Shown: piece by piece, positions 35,595 to 44,437 of the stretch
Layout: each line of letters opens with the position of its first letter
How positions within the stretch are numbered: position 1 is the stretch's first letter
From: Flavobacterium pectinovorum
Lineage (GTDB): Bacteria; Bacteroidota; Bacteroidia; Flavobacteriales; Flavobacteriaceae
Direction of reading: 5' to 3'
DNA length: 64,000 nt
Assembly: GCF_022802975.1 (NCBI RefSeq)
Contig: NZ_JAFEVZ010000006.1
Span: 284,544-348,543, forward strand
Notes under the pieces: generated by a model
Database searches by the model: none
What the model saw: the letters and a program-made list of their open reading frames with translations, nothing else
What the model was told of the DNA's origin: nothing
Program-made: the position numbers and the translations under genes

Positions 35595-36458
35595 ATGAAA
35601 AAAATCTACTTGCTTGCCATTATTGCAATGGTCTTTACCGGTTTATTACACAGTCAGGATAATCCTGTTCGGTTAAAACAAATTAACATCGTAAAAACAA
35701 ATTACCAAAATTCTAAAGACGGTGAAATTGTAAACAAAACGGTACTGTTTAAAGACGGAAAAATTGAAACCATCACCACTTCAGATGTTATACAGAAATT
35801 CTTTTATAACAAAAACGGATTATTGGATATGACCGTTAAAGATAAAATCGGAAGCGATTGGAAAGAAGTTACCAACTATTCTTATAATGCAGATAACAAC
35901 ATTACAAAATTTGTAAATAAGTATCATGAAGGGAATGATTACATCACCAAAACGGTAACTTTTAATTACGATGGTGCCCGAATTAAAGTAATAACAAAAA
36001 AAAGTACCAACCATCAGAATATACTTGAGGACATTGAATATATCGTAGAAAACGGCATCATTGTCAGACGTACCTCACGTGACAGAAACAAAGCCATTAT
36101 AGGTAAAATTGAATATGTTTATGTAAATGATAATGTATCAAAACATAAAGGTCTGGTGGGAGATAAAATTTCTAAAACGTACACATTTGATGATAAAAAA
36201 TCTGTAGATCAGTTAATCGTTCAGAATTTATTTGGTGATAATTATAAAGTAATCGTACCTATGATTTCGTATCATGAAAATGAATTTAGCTTTGAAACCA
36301 TATCCTACAATAACGAAGTAAACTTTAGTCCTTCATCAACTGCTTTAGTAGCTGTAAGCAGAAAGTATAAATACAACAAACTGAATTTCCCAATCTCTTG
36401 TTCTCAAATTGAAGAAAACGGTATTGTGAAAACGGAGAAAACGTTTATTTACGAATAA
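35595..36458 (+). CDS. Exported protein with YD-like repeats, unknown function
   Basis: This encodes 287 residues with a signal peptide ending LLHSQD. The mature part contains repeated short beta-hairpin units such as KFFYNKNGLLDMTV, YSYNADNNITKFVN, VTFNYDGARIKVI and IEYVYVNDNVSKH, similar to the YD/RHS-type repeats of Bacteroidetes hypothetical proteins. No toxin domain or C-terminal sorting domain is present. Probably periplasmic. Confidence 0.6.
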   Translation: MKKIYLLAIIAMVFTGLLHSQDNPVRLKQINIVKTNYQNSKDGEIVNKTVLFKDGKIETITTSDVIQKFFYNKNGLLDMTVKDKIGSDWKEVTNYSYNADNNITKFVNKYHEGNDYITKTVTFNYDGARIKVITKKSTNHQNILEDIEYIVENGIIVRRTSRDRNKAIIGKIEYVYVNDNVSKHKGLVGDKISKTYTFDDKKSVDQLIVQNLFGDNYKVIVPMISYHENEFSFETISYNNEVNFSPSSTALVAVSRKYKYNKLNFPISCSQIEENGIVKTEKTFIYE

Positions 36459-36594
36459 AAACTGTATTTTCAGTTTCCTGTAAACCATTTAGAAAGTTAA
36501 TTTCTGAATGGTTTTATTTTTTATACAAGAACATGGAGATTTCTTAAATAGAACTTAAAAACTAAATTCTATAAGTATTCTATTTACAAATCAT

Positions 36595-36602
36595 TAAATT
36601 TG
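36595..36602 (+). promoter_or_regulatory. Possible -7 box of hflX
   Basis: TAAATTTG lies 16 bp before the hflX start codon, leaving a very short leader. Confidence 0.4.
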
Positions 36603-36618
36603 CAGCTTATTCAAAGCT

Positions 36619-37848
36619 ATGTTAGAAAAAGAAGTAATAAATTTTGAAAGAACAGCCATCGTTGGTATTGTGACTCAAAATCAAAATGAAGAGAAACTAC
36701 AAGAATATCTTGACGAATTGGAGTTTTTGACTTTTACCGCCGGCGGTGAAGTGATTAAACGTTTTTCGCAAAAAATGGAACGCCCAAATCCTAAAACTTT
36801 TGTGGGTACCGGAAAAATAGAAGAAATCAATCTTTTTGTAAAAGAAAACGCCATATCGACTGTTATTTTTGATGATGAACTAACACCTTCACAGCAAAAA
36901 AATATTTCACGAATTATCGATTGCAAAATCCTGGACAGGACTAACCTGATTCTGGATATTTTTGCGCAAAGAGCCGAAACTTCATATGCAAGAACTCAGG
37001 TAGAACTGGCGCAATGTCAATATTTACTGCCAAGACTTTCCGGTTTATGGACACACCTTGAGCGTCAAAAAGGAGGTATTGGTATGCGTGGTCCCGGTGA
37101 AACGGAGATTGAAACAGACAGACGTATTGTTCGCGATCGAATTTCGTTACTGAAAGACAAAATTAAAACCATCGATAAACAAATGAGTATCCAGCGCAGC
37201 AATCGCGGTGCTATGGTACGTGTTGCCTTGGTTGGTTATACGAATGTTGGAAAATCGACTTTAATGAATGCGATTGGAAAAAGTGATGTTTTTGTCGAAA
37301 ATAAATTATTTGCAACATTAGATACTACGGTTCGAAAAGTGGTGATTAAAAACCTTCCTTTTTTGCTTTCCGATACTGTAGGTTTTATTCGAAAACTACC
37401 GACACAACTGGTAGACTCTTTCAAAAGTACCCTTGACGAAGTTCGAGAAGCCGATTTGTTATTGCATGTTGTAGATATTTCGCATCCGGATTTTGAAGAT
37501 CACATCGAATCTGTGAATCAAACTTTACTGGAAATCAAAAGTAATGACAAGCCAACGATTATGGTTTTTAATAAAATTGATGCCTATAAACATCTGACAA
37601 TTGACGAAGATGATTTGATTACCGAAAAAACCAGAAGACATTACACTCTTGACGAATGGAAACAAACCTGGATGAGTAATGTTGGTCAGGATAAAGCGTT
37701 GTTTATCTCAGCAACTCAAAAAGAAAATTTTGAAGAGTTTAGAGAAATCGTTTATGAAGCGGTTCGCCAGATTCATATTACGAGATTCCCTTATAATAAG
37801 TTTTTGTATCCGGATTATAAGGATGCCATTGAAAAGGAAGAAGAATAA
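36619..37848 (+). CDS. hflX: Ribosome-associated GTPase HflX
   Basis: This 409-residue GTPase rescues or splits stalled ribosomes, notably under heat stress. The N-terminal HflX domain includes PNPKTFVGTGKIEEI and the linker GGIGMRGPGETEIETDRR. The G domain has G1 VGYTNVGKST, G3 LSDTVGFI and G4 FNKID. Length is normal and the gene is monocistronic with a strong terminator. Confidence 0.96.
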   Translation: MLEKEVINFERTAIVGIVTQNQNEEKLQEYLDELEFLTFTAGGEVIKRFSQKMERPNPKTFVGTGKIEEINLFVKENAISTVIFDDELTPSQQKNISRIIDCKILDRTNLILDIFAQRAETSYARTQVELAQCQYLLPRLSGLWTHLERQKGGIGMRGPGETEIETDRRIVRDRISLLKDKIKTIDKQMSIQRSNRGAMVRVALVGYTNVGKSTLMNAIGKSDVFVENKLFATLDTTVRKVVIKNLPFLLSDTVGFIRKLPTQLVDSFKSTLDEVREADLLLHVVDISHPDFEDHIESVNQTLLEIKSNDKPTIMVFNKIDAYKHLTIDEDDLITEKTRRHYTLDEWKQTWMSNVGQDKALFISATQKENFEEFREIVYEAVRQIHITRFPYNKFLYPDYKDAIEKEEE

Positions 37849-37850
37849 AA

Positions 37851-37884
37851 AAAACGGCTTTTGAATTAAATCAAAAGCCGTTTT
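37851..37884. terminator. Terminator of hflX
   Basis: AAAACGGCTTTTGA pairs with TCAAAAGCCGTTTT, followed by a T-rich run, 2 bp after the stop. Confidence 0.85.
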
Positions 37885-37933
37885 TGTTTTATGAATTTTT
37901 TAAAAATATTTAAAAGAAGCCTATTGTTTGTAA

Positions 37934-38006
37934 TTAGCCCCGACAGAAGCGATATCCTTTGCTTGCCTTCTTTATGGCAAGTAAAGATATAGCGAATGGC
38001 GGGAAA
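37934..38006. repeat. Structured interspersed repeat, copy 2
   Basis: It starts TTAGCCCCGACAGAAGCG, then ATATCCTTT, an inner hairpin CTTGCC...GGCAAG, AAAGATAT and AGCGAATGGCGGGAAA. The outer frame equals copies at 19522 and 46931. It lies between the 3' ends of hflX and the DUF3078 gene. Confidence 0.8.
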
Positions 38007-38051
38007 TCATGCTCATATAAAAAGCCGATTGTGGTCCTCCAGATTATTAAA

Positions 38052-38984
38052 TTAGAATCCGAAATTAACCCCAAGTCCAAAAACTTGTCTGGTTTGGAAT
38101 CCTTCAAAAGCGTTGTCATCATAAATAGCCTGGAATGAAAAGTTTGCCGACAGATATTTATTTACTTTCATGATGATATTCAGCGAGTAATCCATATCGA
38201 CGTTTTGAGGATCTTCTAAATAATTGGAATAAAGATTCAACGTGTTTTCGGCAGTTACATTGGTCATGATGGCCAGTTTGTAATAAACCGAAGCATAAAA
38301 ACCTAATTCGTATCGCATGCTTTTGCCCTGATCGACACCAAAATAAGAGCCATCAACATATCCAATTCCGGACGTGTAAGCATTGTCTACAAAAGTGAAT
38401 TTTGAGGTCAACGGTGCAAAGTTGATTTTTAGATTGGCATCTTTTGTCCAATAGATACCGGGACCGGTTGTGAAATATCCCGGAGACATAAATTTAGTAT
38501 TTTCTGTCCTGATTTCTTTTCCGTTTGCGTCCTGACCGTAAATATATCCTGTCGTAAATTGTGTCCTGAAATTCACAAAGTAAGAATAGTACCATTGCCC
38601 GAAAGCTCTTTTTCCTACTATAGAATTAAACTCAAAACGGTCGTCTGTCTTTTTTTCGAAATCGGCATTTTTAGTTTGCAGTAAACCATAAGAGGCTAAA
38701 AGTTTGTTGTCCCAGGTAAGGTCGTCTTTTTTATAATTAAAATCATAGTTGATTCCTAACGTTCCTGAAAAACTGTCTTCACCACCCGCTAACCAGTTAT
38801 TGAAGCTTGACTGATTTAATAAAAGCGATACGGTTCCTTTGGTTTTCCAGCCTTCGCCTTCAATGGTATCGTTTATTTTTTTTACCGCTTTTTCGGTATT
38901 CTGAATTAATTCCTTTTCGGTATTTTGTGCCTGAACAAATGTAAAGTTCGCTAAAACGAAAAGTAATAAAGCTATCTTTCTCAT
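38052..38984 (-). CDS. DUF3078 outer-membrane-type protein
   Basis: This encodes 310 residues with a signal peptide ending FVQAQ. The DUF3078 pattern is clear: WKTKGTVSLLLNQSSFNNWLAGGEDSF, followed by alternating beta strands (WDNKLLASYGLLQTK, YSYFVNFRTQFTTGY, NFAPLTSKFTFV) and a terminal strand FGLGVNFGF. It is a predicted outer-membrane barrel of unknown function. It lies 80 bp behind the DUF2480 gene in the SUF locus, a placement shared in related genomes as far as I recall. Confidence 0.82.
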   Translation of the reverse strand: MRKIALLLFVLANFTFVQAQNTEKELIQNTEKAVKKINDTIEGEGWKTKGTVSLLLNQSSFNNWLAGGEDSFSGTLGINYDFNYKKDDLTWDNKLLASYGLLQTKNADFEKKTDDRFEFNSIVGKRAFGQWYYSYFVNFRTQFTTGYIYGQDANGKEIRTENTKFMSPGYFTTGPGIYWTKDANLKINFAPLTSKFTFVDNAYTSGIGYVDGSYFGVDQGKSMRYELGFYASVYYKLAIMTNVTAENTLNLYSNYLEDPQNVDMDYSLNIIMKVNKYLSANFSFQAIYDDNAFEGFQTRQVFGLGVNFGF

Positions 38985-39064
38985 GGTTGTTTAGTTTATT
39001 AAGTATATTAACAAATATAATACTAAAAACGCTAAAGCCTGAGAGTTTATTGAGTTAAAGAAAG

Positions 39065-39574
39065 TTATTTCTTAGATTCTTTGTATAAAGGTACCGCAGA
39101 ACAAGCCTCGCCGTACATAATACTTCTGGCAAAAGGCTGCAAATAAGTTGTTGCCAAAATATAAGCACGCATAGGCACCGGTTTTCTGGAACAGCCTTTT
39201 ACGATTACCGGTTTGTTTTTGTAAACCGAATAATCAATTGTTGGTAAAATTTCTTCGTACAAACTTCCGTCAAGATCCTCTATCGTTCCATTGACAACTT
39301 TTTTAGCAAATGGCGCTAATTGTACCGCTACTAAAATTAAAGCCCAAGCCGGAATAATAGCATCGGTACTGCAATGTACCGCTACATATTGATCCTGATA
39401 TTGTGACCAGTCATGATTTTTAAGATGCTCTCGAAAGTCTTTTTCTTTCAATAAAAAACCTTCCAAAAGCCACTGCGAAATGTCAATCTGCACACGCATT
39501 CCTTTTGGATAATAATCCTCTAAATCAAAAACTTCTAAAGCACTACTGGCAACTTTATTGATAATTTCTTCCAT
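39065..39574 (-). CDS. DUF2480 family protein
   Basis: This 169-residue cytoplasmic protein matches DUF2480: EEIINKVASSALEVFDLEDYYP at the start, IDISQWLLEGFLLKEKDFRE in the middle and a short cysteine motif VIVKGCSRKPVPMRAY near residue 135. The family is specific to Bacteroidetes and typically encoded next to SUF genes, so a role in iron-sulfur assembly is inferred, not known. Confidence 0.8.
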   Translation of the reverse strand: MEEIINKVASSALEVFDLEDYYPKGMRVQIDISQWLLEGFLLKEKDFREHLKNHDWSQYQDQYVAVHCSTDAIIPAWALILVAVQLAPFAKKVVNGTIEDLDGSLYEEILPTIDYSVYKNKPVIVKGCSRKPVPMRAYILATTYLQPFARSIMYGEACSAVPLYKESKK

Positions 39575-39576
39575 TC

Positions 39577-39655
39577 TTAAAGTCTTAAAGTCGAAGGTCG
39601 AAAGTCATAAAGTCTCTAACTTTGGACTTTATGACTTTCAACATTATGACTATTT
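39577..39655. repeat. Intergenic hairpin composed of AAAGTC / GACTTT words
   Basis: The spacer contains CTTAAAGTCTTAAAGTCGAA and AAAGTCATAAAGTC, then the opposite-strand words GGACTTTATGACTTTC. The halves can pair over about 15 bp (GAAAGTCATAAAGTC with GACTTTATGACTTTC). A spacer made of the same words lies at 55311-55431. Confidence 0.6.
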
Positions 39656-39656
39656 T

Positions 39657-39980
39657 TTAAAGCATTCCTAATTCTAATTTTGCTTCTTCGCTCATTAAAT
39701 CTTTGCTCCAAGGCGGATCAAAAGTAATTTCAACCTCTACCTCTTTTATGTTTTCGATTGTTTTTACTTTTTCTTCTACTTCTCTTGGCAAACTTTCCGC
39801 AACCGGGCAGTTTGGAGAGGTTAACGTCATTAAGATTTTTACTTCGTAATCGGTATTTACCATTACATCATAAATTAATCCTAATTCGTAAATATCTACA
39901 GGAATCTCAGGGTCGTAAATACCTTTTAAAACTCTTACGATTGATTCTCCTAATTCATTAGTGTCTATTTCTTGTTCCAT
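39657..39980 (-). CDS. SUF-associated DUF59 (MIP18-like) iron-sulfur assembly protein
   Basis: This 107-residue protein (ATG at 39980) is a single DUF59 domain with VLKGIYDPEIPVDIYELGLIYD and the conserved cysteine motif TSPNCPVAESLP. Relatives (SufT, PaaD, MIP18) help load or mature iron-sulfur clusters. It belongs to the SUF locus but is separated from sufE by the GxxExxY gene and two repeats. A MITE-like element begins only 22 bp upstream of its start. Confidence 0.87.
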   Translation of the reverse strand: MEQEIDTNELGESIVRVLKGIYDPEIPVDIYELGLIYDVMVNTDYEVKILMTLTSPNCPVAESLPREVEEKVKTIENIKEVEVEITFDPPWSKDLMSEEAKLELGML

Positions 39981-40002
39981 TTTTACTATTTGATTTTTTA
40001 CC

Positions 40003-40112
40003 ACCATATAAGTTATATAAGTTCATTTAATTTTTGAAACCTATATTTGTGTCGGATATTAAAAGCTCATTTAAGAGAGTGAACTTAAATTTCCTTATAT
40101 AACTTATATGGT
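40003..40112. repeat. MITE-like element with ACCATATAAGT terminal inverted repeats, copy 2
   Basis: The 110-bp element begins ACCATATAAGTTATATAAG and ends in its complement, giving 19-bp matched ends. It lies between the DUF59 gene and the GxxExxY gene. Confidence 0.75.
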
Positions 40113-40128
40113 TTAATTTTTATTTTTT

Positions 40129-40539
40129 TTAATCTTCGAGCCAACGGTATAATTCGTTGACGTATGTTTTTTGGCCTTCGTGATAAATATTTGTAACATT
40201 AAAGTTTATCATTAGTCCTATGGGAGACTTCAAAAGTTTCATATAAGACATTAATTTGGCAATATGAACCGGAATAATTTGATCAACTGATTTTAATTCC
40301 AGAACTAAACAATTTTCTATAAATAAATCACATCTTAAATCTGATTCCAATACCAAACCCTTGTATTCAACCGGAATAATCAACTCAGATTGAAAATTAA
40401 TTCCTCTTAAAGACAATTCTCTTATGAGACACTGATGATAAATGTTTTCTAAAAGTCCTGCACCAATATTTTTATGAACTTCAATCGCTGCTCCATTAAC
40501 CTTATAAATTAAATCAGTCAAATATTTCTTTGTTATCAT
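40129..40539 (-). CDS. GxxExxY family protein (PD-(D/E)XK nuclease-like)
   Basis: This encodes 136 residues. The family name motif appears as GLLENIY (28-34), and the nuclease-like core is Asp71 (RCDLFIEN) followed by Glu81 and Lys83 (LVLELKSV), fitting the PDDEXK_3 family. Function is unknown. It is flanked on both sides by MITE-like elements and splits the sufE-DUF59 pair, so it is probably a recent insertion. Confidence 0.85.
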   Translation of the reverse strand: MITKKYLTDLIYKVNGAAIEVHKNIGAGLLENIYHQCLIRELSLRGINFQSELIIPVEYKGLVLESDLRCDLFIENCLVLELKSVDQIIPVHIAKLMSYMKLLKSPIGLMINFNVTNIYHEGQKTYVNELYRWLED

Positions 40540-40599
40540 GTAATTTTTTCACAATAATAAGGAATAAAAAAGAAAGACAAAACTTACTTTTTATTTTTC

Positions 40600-40727
40600 A
40601 CCATATAAGTAATATAAGTTCATTTAAATAATTCAAATTTGAATCTTTCCGTTCTTATATGATTTTTTTATCTACACTAAGTTCAGTAAACACAAAGCTT
40701 ATATTTTCTAATATGAACTTATATGGT
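40600..40727. repeat. MITE-like element with ACCATATAAGT terminal inverted repeats, copy 3
   Basis: The 128-bp element starts ACCATATAAGTAATATAAG and ends GAACTTATATGGT. With copy 2 it brackets the GxxExxY gene. Its right end lies 11 bp from the sufE stop codon. Confidence 0.75.
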
Positions 40728-40737
40728 TTAAAAATAT

Positions 40738-41163
40738 TTAGTTTTTATTTTTTGCATCAAAAGCCAAAGCGTACATTTTGATGTTTTTTATCATTGAGAC
40801 CAAACCGTTTGCACGTGTGGCAGATAAATGTTCTTTTAAACCTATTTCGTCTATAAATTGCGTATCGGCATTTATAATGTCTGACGCTTTTTGATTCGAG
40901 AAAGCCCGAATTAAAATGGCGATTATTCCTTTGGTCAAAATCGCATCACTGTCAGCTGTGAACACAATTTTATCATCATTTTGTTCTCCCTGAAGCCACA
41001 CTTTCGACTGGCAACCTTTGATTAAATTGTCGTCGGTTTTGTATTCTTCATTAATCAACGGAAGACTTTTTCCTAATTCGATGATGTATTCGTAACGCTG
41101 CATCCAGTCATCAAACATCGAGAATTCATCTATTATTTCGTCTTGTATTTCTTTAATTGTCAT
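40738..41163 (-). CDS. sufE: SufE-family sulfur acceptor
   Basis: This 141-residue protein takes persulfide sulfur from SufS and passes it to the scaffold. The acceptor cysteine lies in NLIKGCQSKVWL, and the C-terminal part has SATRANGLVSMIKNIK, both typical of SufE. It begins 2 bp after the lipoprotein gene, so it is cotranscribed with sufS. Confidence 0.94.
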   Translation of the reverse strand: MTIKEIQDEIIDEFSMFDDWMQRYEYIIELGKSLPLINEEYKTDDNLIKGCQSKVWLQGEQNDDKIVFTADSDAILTKGIIAILIRAFSNQKASDIINADTQFIDEIGLKEHLSATRANGLVSMIKNIKMYALAFDAKNKN

Positions 41164-41165
41164 AA

Positions 41166-41591
41166 TTATTCTTTAGCAAAATCAGTCAGCAAATGTACCA
41201 GTTTTTCAATTTCCTTCGGAGGGAAACCATTGTCAAAACCCTGTGTTTCGTAAATTTTCTGATTTTGGATTATTTTTAGATTCCCAATTGCGGCACCGTC
41301 ATAAAAACGTTTTTCGGTAGGTGCTTTTAAAGTTGGAATACTTTCTATATTTATTTTTTCGAATTCGGCTACAATTTTATCCCAATTCGCTTTTTCAATT
41401 TTATTTTCTACGGGTTGTGCATCTCTTTTATTGGTAACTAAAACCGTTTGATTTTGTACCACTATCTTTTTATAGTAACCTCTCGACATAGCCGAATACT
41501 CAATCACAGTCGATACCATATCCGTTTTTTTTTGGCTTGAACAACCTGTTCCAATCAAAATTGTTAAGAGCAAAAAAGATAGAATTCTCAT
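41166..41591 (-). CDS. Small lipoprotein inside the suf operon
   Basis: This encodes 141 residues with a lipobox (GTGCSS, Cys near 17). The mature part has VIEYSAMSRGYYKKIVVQ, then KANWDKIVAEFEKINIESIP and DGAAIGNLKI. I do not recognise a named domain. It lies 11 bp behind sufS and 2 bp ahead of sufE, so it must be translated from the suf transcript. Why an envelope lipoprotein should be made with cytosolic cluster assembly is unexplained. Confidence 0.72.
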   Translation of the reverse strand: MRILSFLLLTILIGTGCSSQKKTDMVSTVIEYSAMSRGYYKKIVVQNQTVLVTNKRDAQPVENKIEKANWDKIVAEFEKINIESIPTLKAPTEKRFYDGAAIGNLKIIQNQKIYETQGFDNGFPPKEIEKLVHLLTDFAKE

Positions 41592-41602
41592 AGGATGAAA
41601 TA

Positions 41603-42817
41603 TTAGCTTAACATGGTTTTTGCCTTTTTAACAGCTTCAACCATTACATCAATTTCTTCTTTAGTGTTGTAAAAAGAAAACGAAGCACGAATGGTTCCCG
41701 GAATACAGAAGAAATTCATGATTGGCTGTGCGCAATGATGTCCGGTACGAACTGCAATTCCTAATTTATCAATTATTGAACCAATATCATAAGGATGAAT
41801 CCCGTCAATATTAAATGAAACTACCGAAGCTTTATTTTTTCCGTTTCCGTAAATTCTCAGACCTTCAATTTCAAGCAAACGTTTTGTAGCGTGTTCCAGT
41901 AATTTTTTTTCCTGAAGCTGAATATTTCCAAAACCAACTTCGTTCAGATAATCAACAGCGGTTCCTAAAACGATTCCACCCGCGATATTTGGGGTTCCGG
42001 CTTCAAATTTATGCGGTAGGTCGGCGTAAGTTGTTTTTTCGAAAGTTACTTCTTTAATCATTTCGCCTCCGCCCTGATAAGGAGGAAGTTTGTTTAGCCA
42101 TGCTTCTTTTCCGTATAAAATTCCGGTCCCGGTTGGCCCGCACATTTTATGCCCTGAAAAAGCATAAAAATCACAATCTAAATCCTGAACATCCGGTTTT
42201 AAATGCGGAACGGCCTGCGCTCCGTCAATCAAAACGGCGGCTCCAACCGCATGTGCCTTCGCAATCATCTCCTTAACCGGATTGATTACACCCAATGCAT
42301 TTGAAATATGATTTACCGTAACGATTTTCGTTTTCTCAGATAATAATAATTCATATTCGCTTATAATCAGTTCGCCTTCTTGGTTTATCGGAATCACTTT
42401 AAGTACAGCTCCTGTTTTTTCGCATAACATCTGCCACGGCACAATATTACTGTGATGCTCCAGAGAAGAAACCAAAACTTCGTCACCCGGCTTTAAAATA
42501 GAAGCAAAACCGTTGGCTACCAAATTGATTCCGTGTGTTGTTCCTGAAGTAAATAAAACTTCATGAGAAAATTTGGCATTAATATGATGTTGCAACTTTA
42601 CACGTGAAATCTCATACGCATCGGTCGCTAACTGGCTTAATGTATGAACTCCACGGTGAATATTGGCATTTATTTCCTGATAGTATTTCGCTTCGGCATC
42701 AATCACAACTTGTGGTTTTTGCGAGGTTGCCCCATTGTCGAAATATATTAATGGTTTTCCGTTTACTTTTTCAGAAAGTATCGGAAAATCAGCTCTTATT
42801 TTTTGAATATCCAGCAT
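41603..42817 (-). CDS. sufS: Cysteine desulfurase SufS
   Basis: This 404-residue PLP enzyme mobilises sulfur from cysteine as a persulfide. Signatures: FDNGATSQKP near the start, the PLP-lysine region FYAFSGHKMCGPTG, and the active cysteine in VRTGHHCAQPIM, characteristic of the group II (SufS) type. It is the first gene of the local operon. sufB, sufC and sufD are not in the window. Confidence 0.96.
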   Translation of the reverse strand: MLDIQKIRADFPILSEKVNGKPLIYFDNGATSQKPQVVIDAEAKYYQEINANIHRGVHTLSQLATDAYEISRVKLQHHINAKFSHEVLFTSGTTHGINLVANGFASILKPGDEVLVSSLEHHSNIVPWQMLCEKTGAVLKVIPINQEGELIISEYELLLSEKTKIVTVNHISNALGVINPVKEMIAKAHAVGAAVLIDGAQAVPHLKPDVQDLDCDFYAFSGHKMCGPTGTGILYGKEAWLNKLPPYQGGGEMIKEVTFEKTTYADLPHKFEAGTPNIAGGIVLGTAVDYLNEVGFGNIQLQEKKLLEHATKRLLEIEGLRIYGNGKNKASVVSFNIDGIHPYDIGSIIDKLGIAVRTGHHCAQPIMNFFCIPGTIRASFSFYNTKEEIDVMVEAVKKAKTMLS

Positions 42818-43042
42818 AATTTATTTAGAAAAATTCTATTTACAAAAGTACTAAATCTAAATTGTTTTATCTGCCAATTCTATCATTTCCTTTTATAGCA
42901 CTATCAAATTCAAAATTGTAATGCAGATTCCTCAAAAATTAATTCTTTTTTTCAGAGTTTCTTTCCAATAATTTAAAAACCAGCCTGATAAAATCCTGTC
43001 TATAAATTATTTATATTGCATTCAAAACAACTGCAAAAAATT

Positions 43043-44386
43043 ATGAAAAAAGTCTTTCGTTTACTTGGCATTCTTCTTCTTTTAATAATTCTTTATTTTG
43101 GTTTTACCACTTACCCAAAACTCGATCTGATTTCAGGCTTTTCAGCCAAAAGCATTGCTTCGGGACATTTTTTGGATAATCGTTCGAAAGAATTAATCGA
43201 AAAGACCGACAACGATATTAATCTGATCGATCTGGCTACCAACACCATTGATGATGCCGGAAAATTTGCTACTTCGTCTGTTTATGGACTAAAAGAACGA
43301 AAAGCAATTTACCGTGAAGGTTTAGGAGCTACTTTAATTAACGATGATTTTGATGTTTCGAAACCTTATTTAGTTCCAAAACGAAACAAATTAGTTAATA
43401 ATTTACCTTTTCCTTACGGGAATAACGAACCGAAATACACCGTTTTTCCCAACATTGATTATTCCAAATTGAACAAGGCAATTGATAATGCTTTTGACAA
43501 ATCCGGCGGAAAATTAAAACGAACACGTGCTGTTGTTGTTTTATACAAAAATAAATTAATCGCCGAAAAATACGATACCGGTTTTACGAAAGATAGCAGA
43601 ATCCTGGGATGGTCGATGACAAAAAGTATTACCAGTTCGGCTTTTGGCGTGCTTGCTAAGCAAGGAAAAATAGATATTTACAAACCTGCTCCTGTCGCAG
43701 AATGGCAAAATGACGAACGCAAAAACATCACTATCAATGATCTGCTTCACATGAATTCTGGTTTGGAGTGGGAAGAAAATTACAACACGATTTGCGATGC
43801 TACCAAAATGCTTTTTCAGGCAGAAGATATGGGGAAAGTCCAACTGGACAAACCCGCTGAATTTAAACCTAACACACATTGGAACTACTCTTCGGGAACG
43901 ACCAATTTATTATCACTGATTTTAAAAAGACAATTTAAAACCCAACAGGAATATCTTGATTTTTGGTACAGTGCCGTGATTGACAAAATCGGAATGAACT
44001 CGATGATTACAGAACAGGACATGAGTGGAACTTTTGTAGGTTCTTCATACGCATGGGCAACGCCTCGCGACTGGTCAAAATTTGGATTGTTGTATTTAAA
44101 TAAAGGCAATTGGAACGGCGAACAAATTCTGGATGAAAGCTGGGTAAAATACACCGCAACACCAACCAATACTTCTGAAGGAAAATATGGCGCACAATTC
44201 TGGCTGAACGCAGGAGGAAAATTTCCGGATGCACCACGTGACATGTTTTACTGCAACGGTTATCAGGGTCAAATGATTGCTATTATTCCATCAAAAGATA
44301 TGGTGATTGTGAGAATGGGACTTAAGGAAGATCCTGCTTTTGATTTTAATGGGTTTTTGAAAGGGATTATTGGGAGTGTGAAATAA
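43043..44386 (+). CDS. Serine hydrolase of the beta-lactamase / penicillin-binding fold
   Basis: This encodes 447 residues from the ATG at 43043. An N-terminal membrane anchor (LLGILLLLIILYFGF) precedes the domain. The active-site SxxK is SMTK (191-194), followed by a YSS motif (NYSSGTTNLL) in the YxN position and a C-terminal YCNGYQGQ region. The class includes esterases, D-aminopeptidases and class C-type relatives; antibiotic resistance is not implied. Probably faces the periplasm. Confidence 0.85.
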   Translation: MKKVFRLLGILLLLIILYFGFTTYPKLDLISGFSAKSIASGHFLDNRSKELIEKTDNDINLIDLATNTIDDAGKFATSSVYGLKERKAIYREGLGATLINDDFDVSKPYLVPKRNKLVNNLPFPYGNNEPKYTVFPNIDYSKLNKAIDNAFDKSGGKLKRTRAVVVLYKNKLIAEKYDTGFTKDSRILGWSMTKSITSSAFGVLAKQGKIDIYKPAPVAEWQNDERKNITINDLLHMNSGLEWEENYNTICDATKMLFQAEDMGKVQLDKPAEFKPNTHWNYSSGTTNLLSLILKRQFKTQQEYLDFWYSAVIDKIGMNSMITEQDMSGTFVGSSYAWATPRDWSKFGLLYLNKGNWNGEQILDESWVKYTATPTNTSEGKYGAQFWLNAGGKFPDAPRDMFYCNGYQGQMIAIIPSKDMVIVRMGLKEDPAFDFNGFLKGIIGSVK

Positions 44387-44437
44387 AAAAATGTAATATA
44401 TTTCATTCTTTTTAATATATTAGTCAAAAATTCATTT

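Noticed and set aside
39577..39655. CRISPR array
   Set aside because: The words are short, irregularly spaced and appear on both strands; there are no unique spacers of constant length and no cas genes anywhere in the window.
43043..44386. Beta-lactam resistance gene
   Set aside because: The SxxK fold also covers many esterases and peptidases; no class-specific resistance motif is visible.
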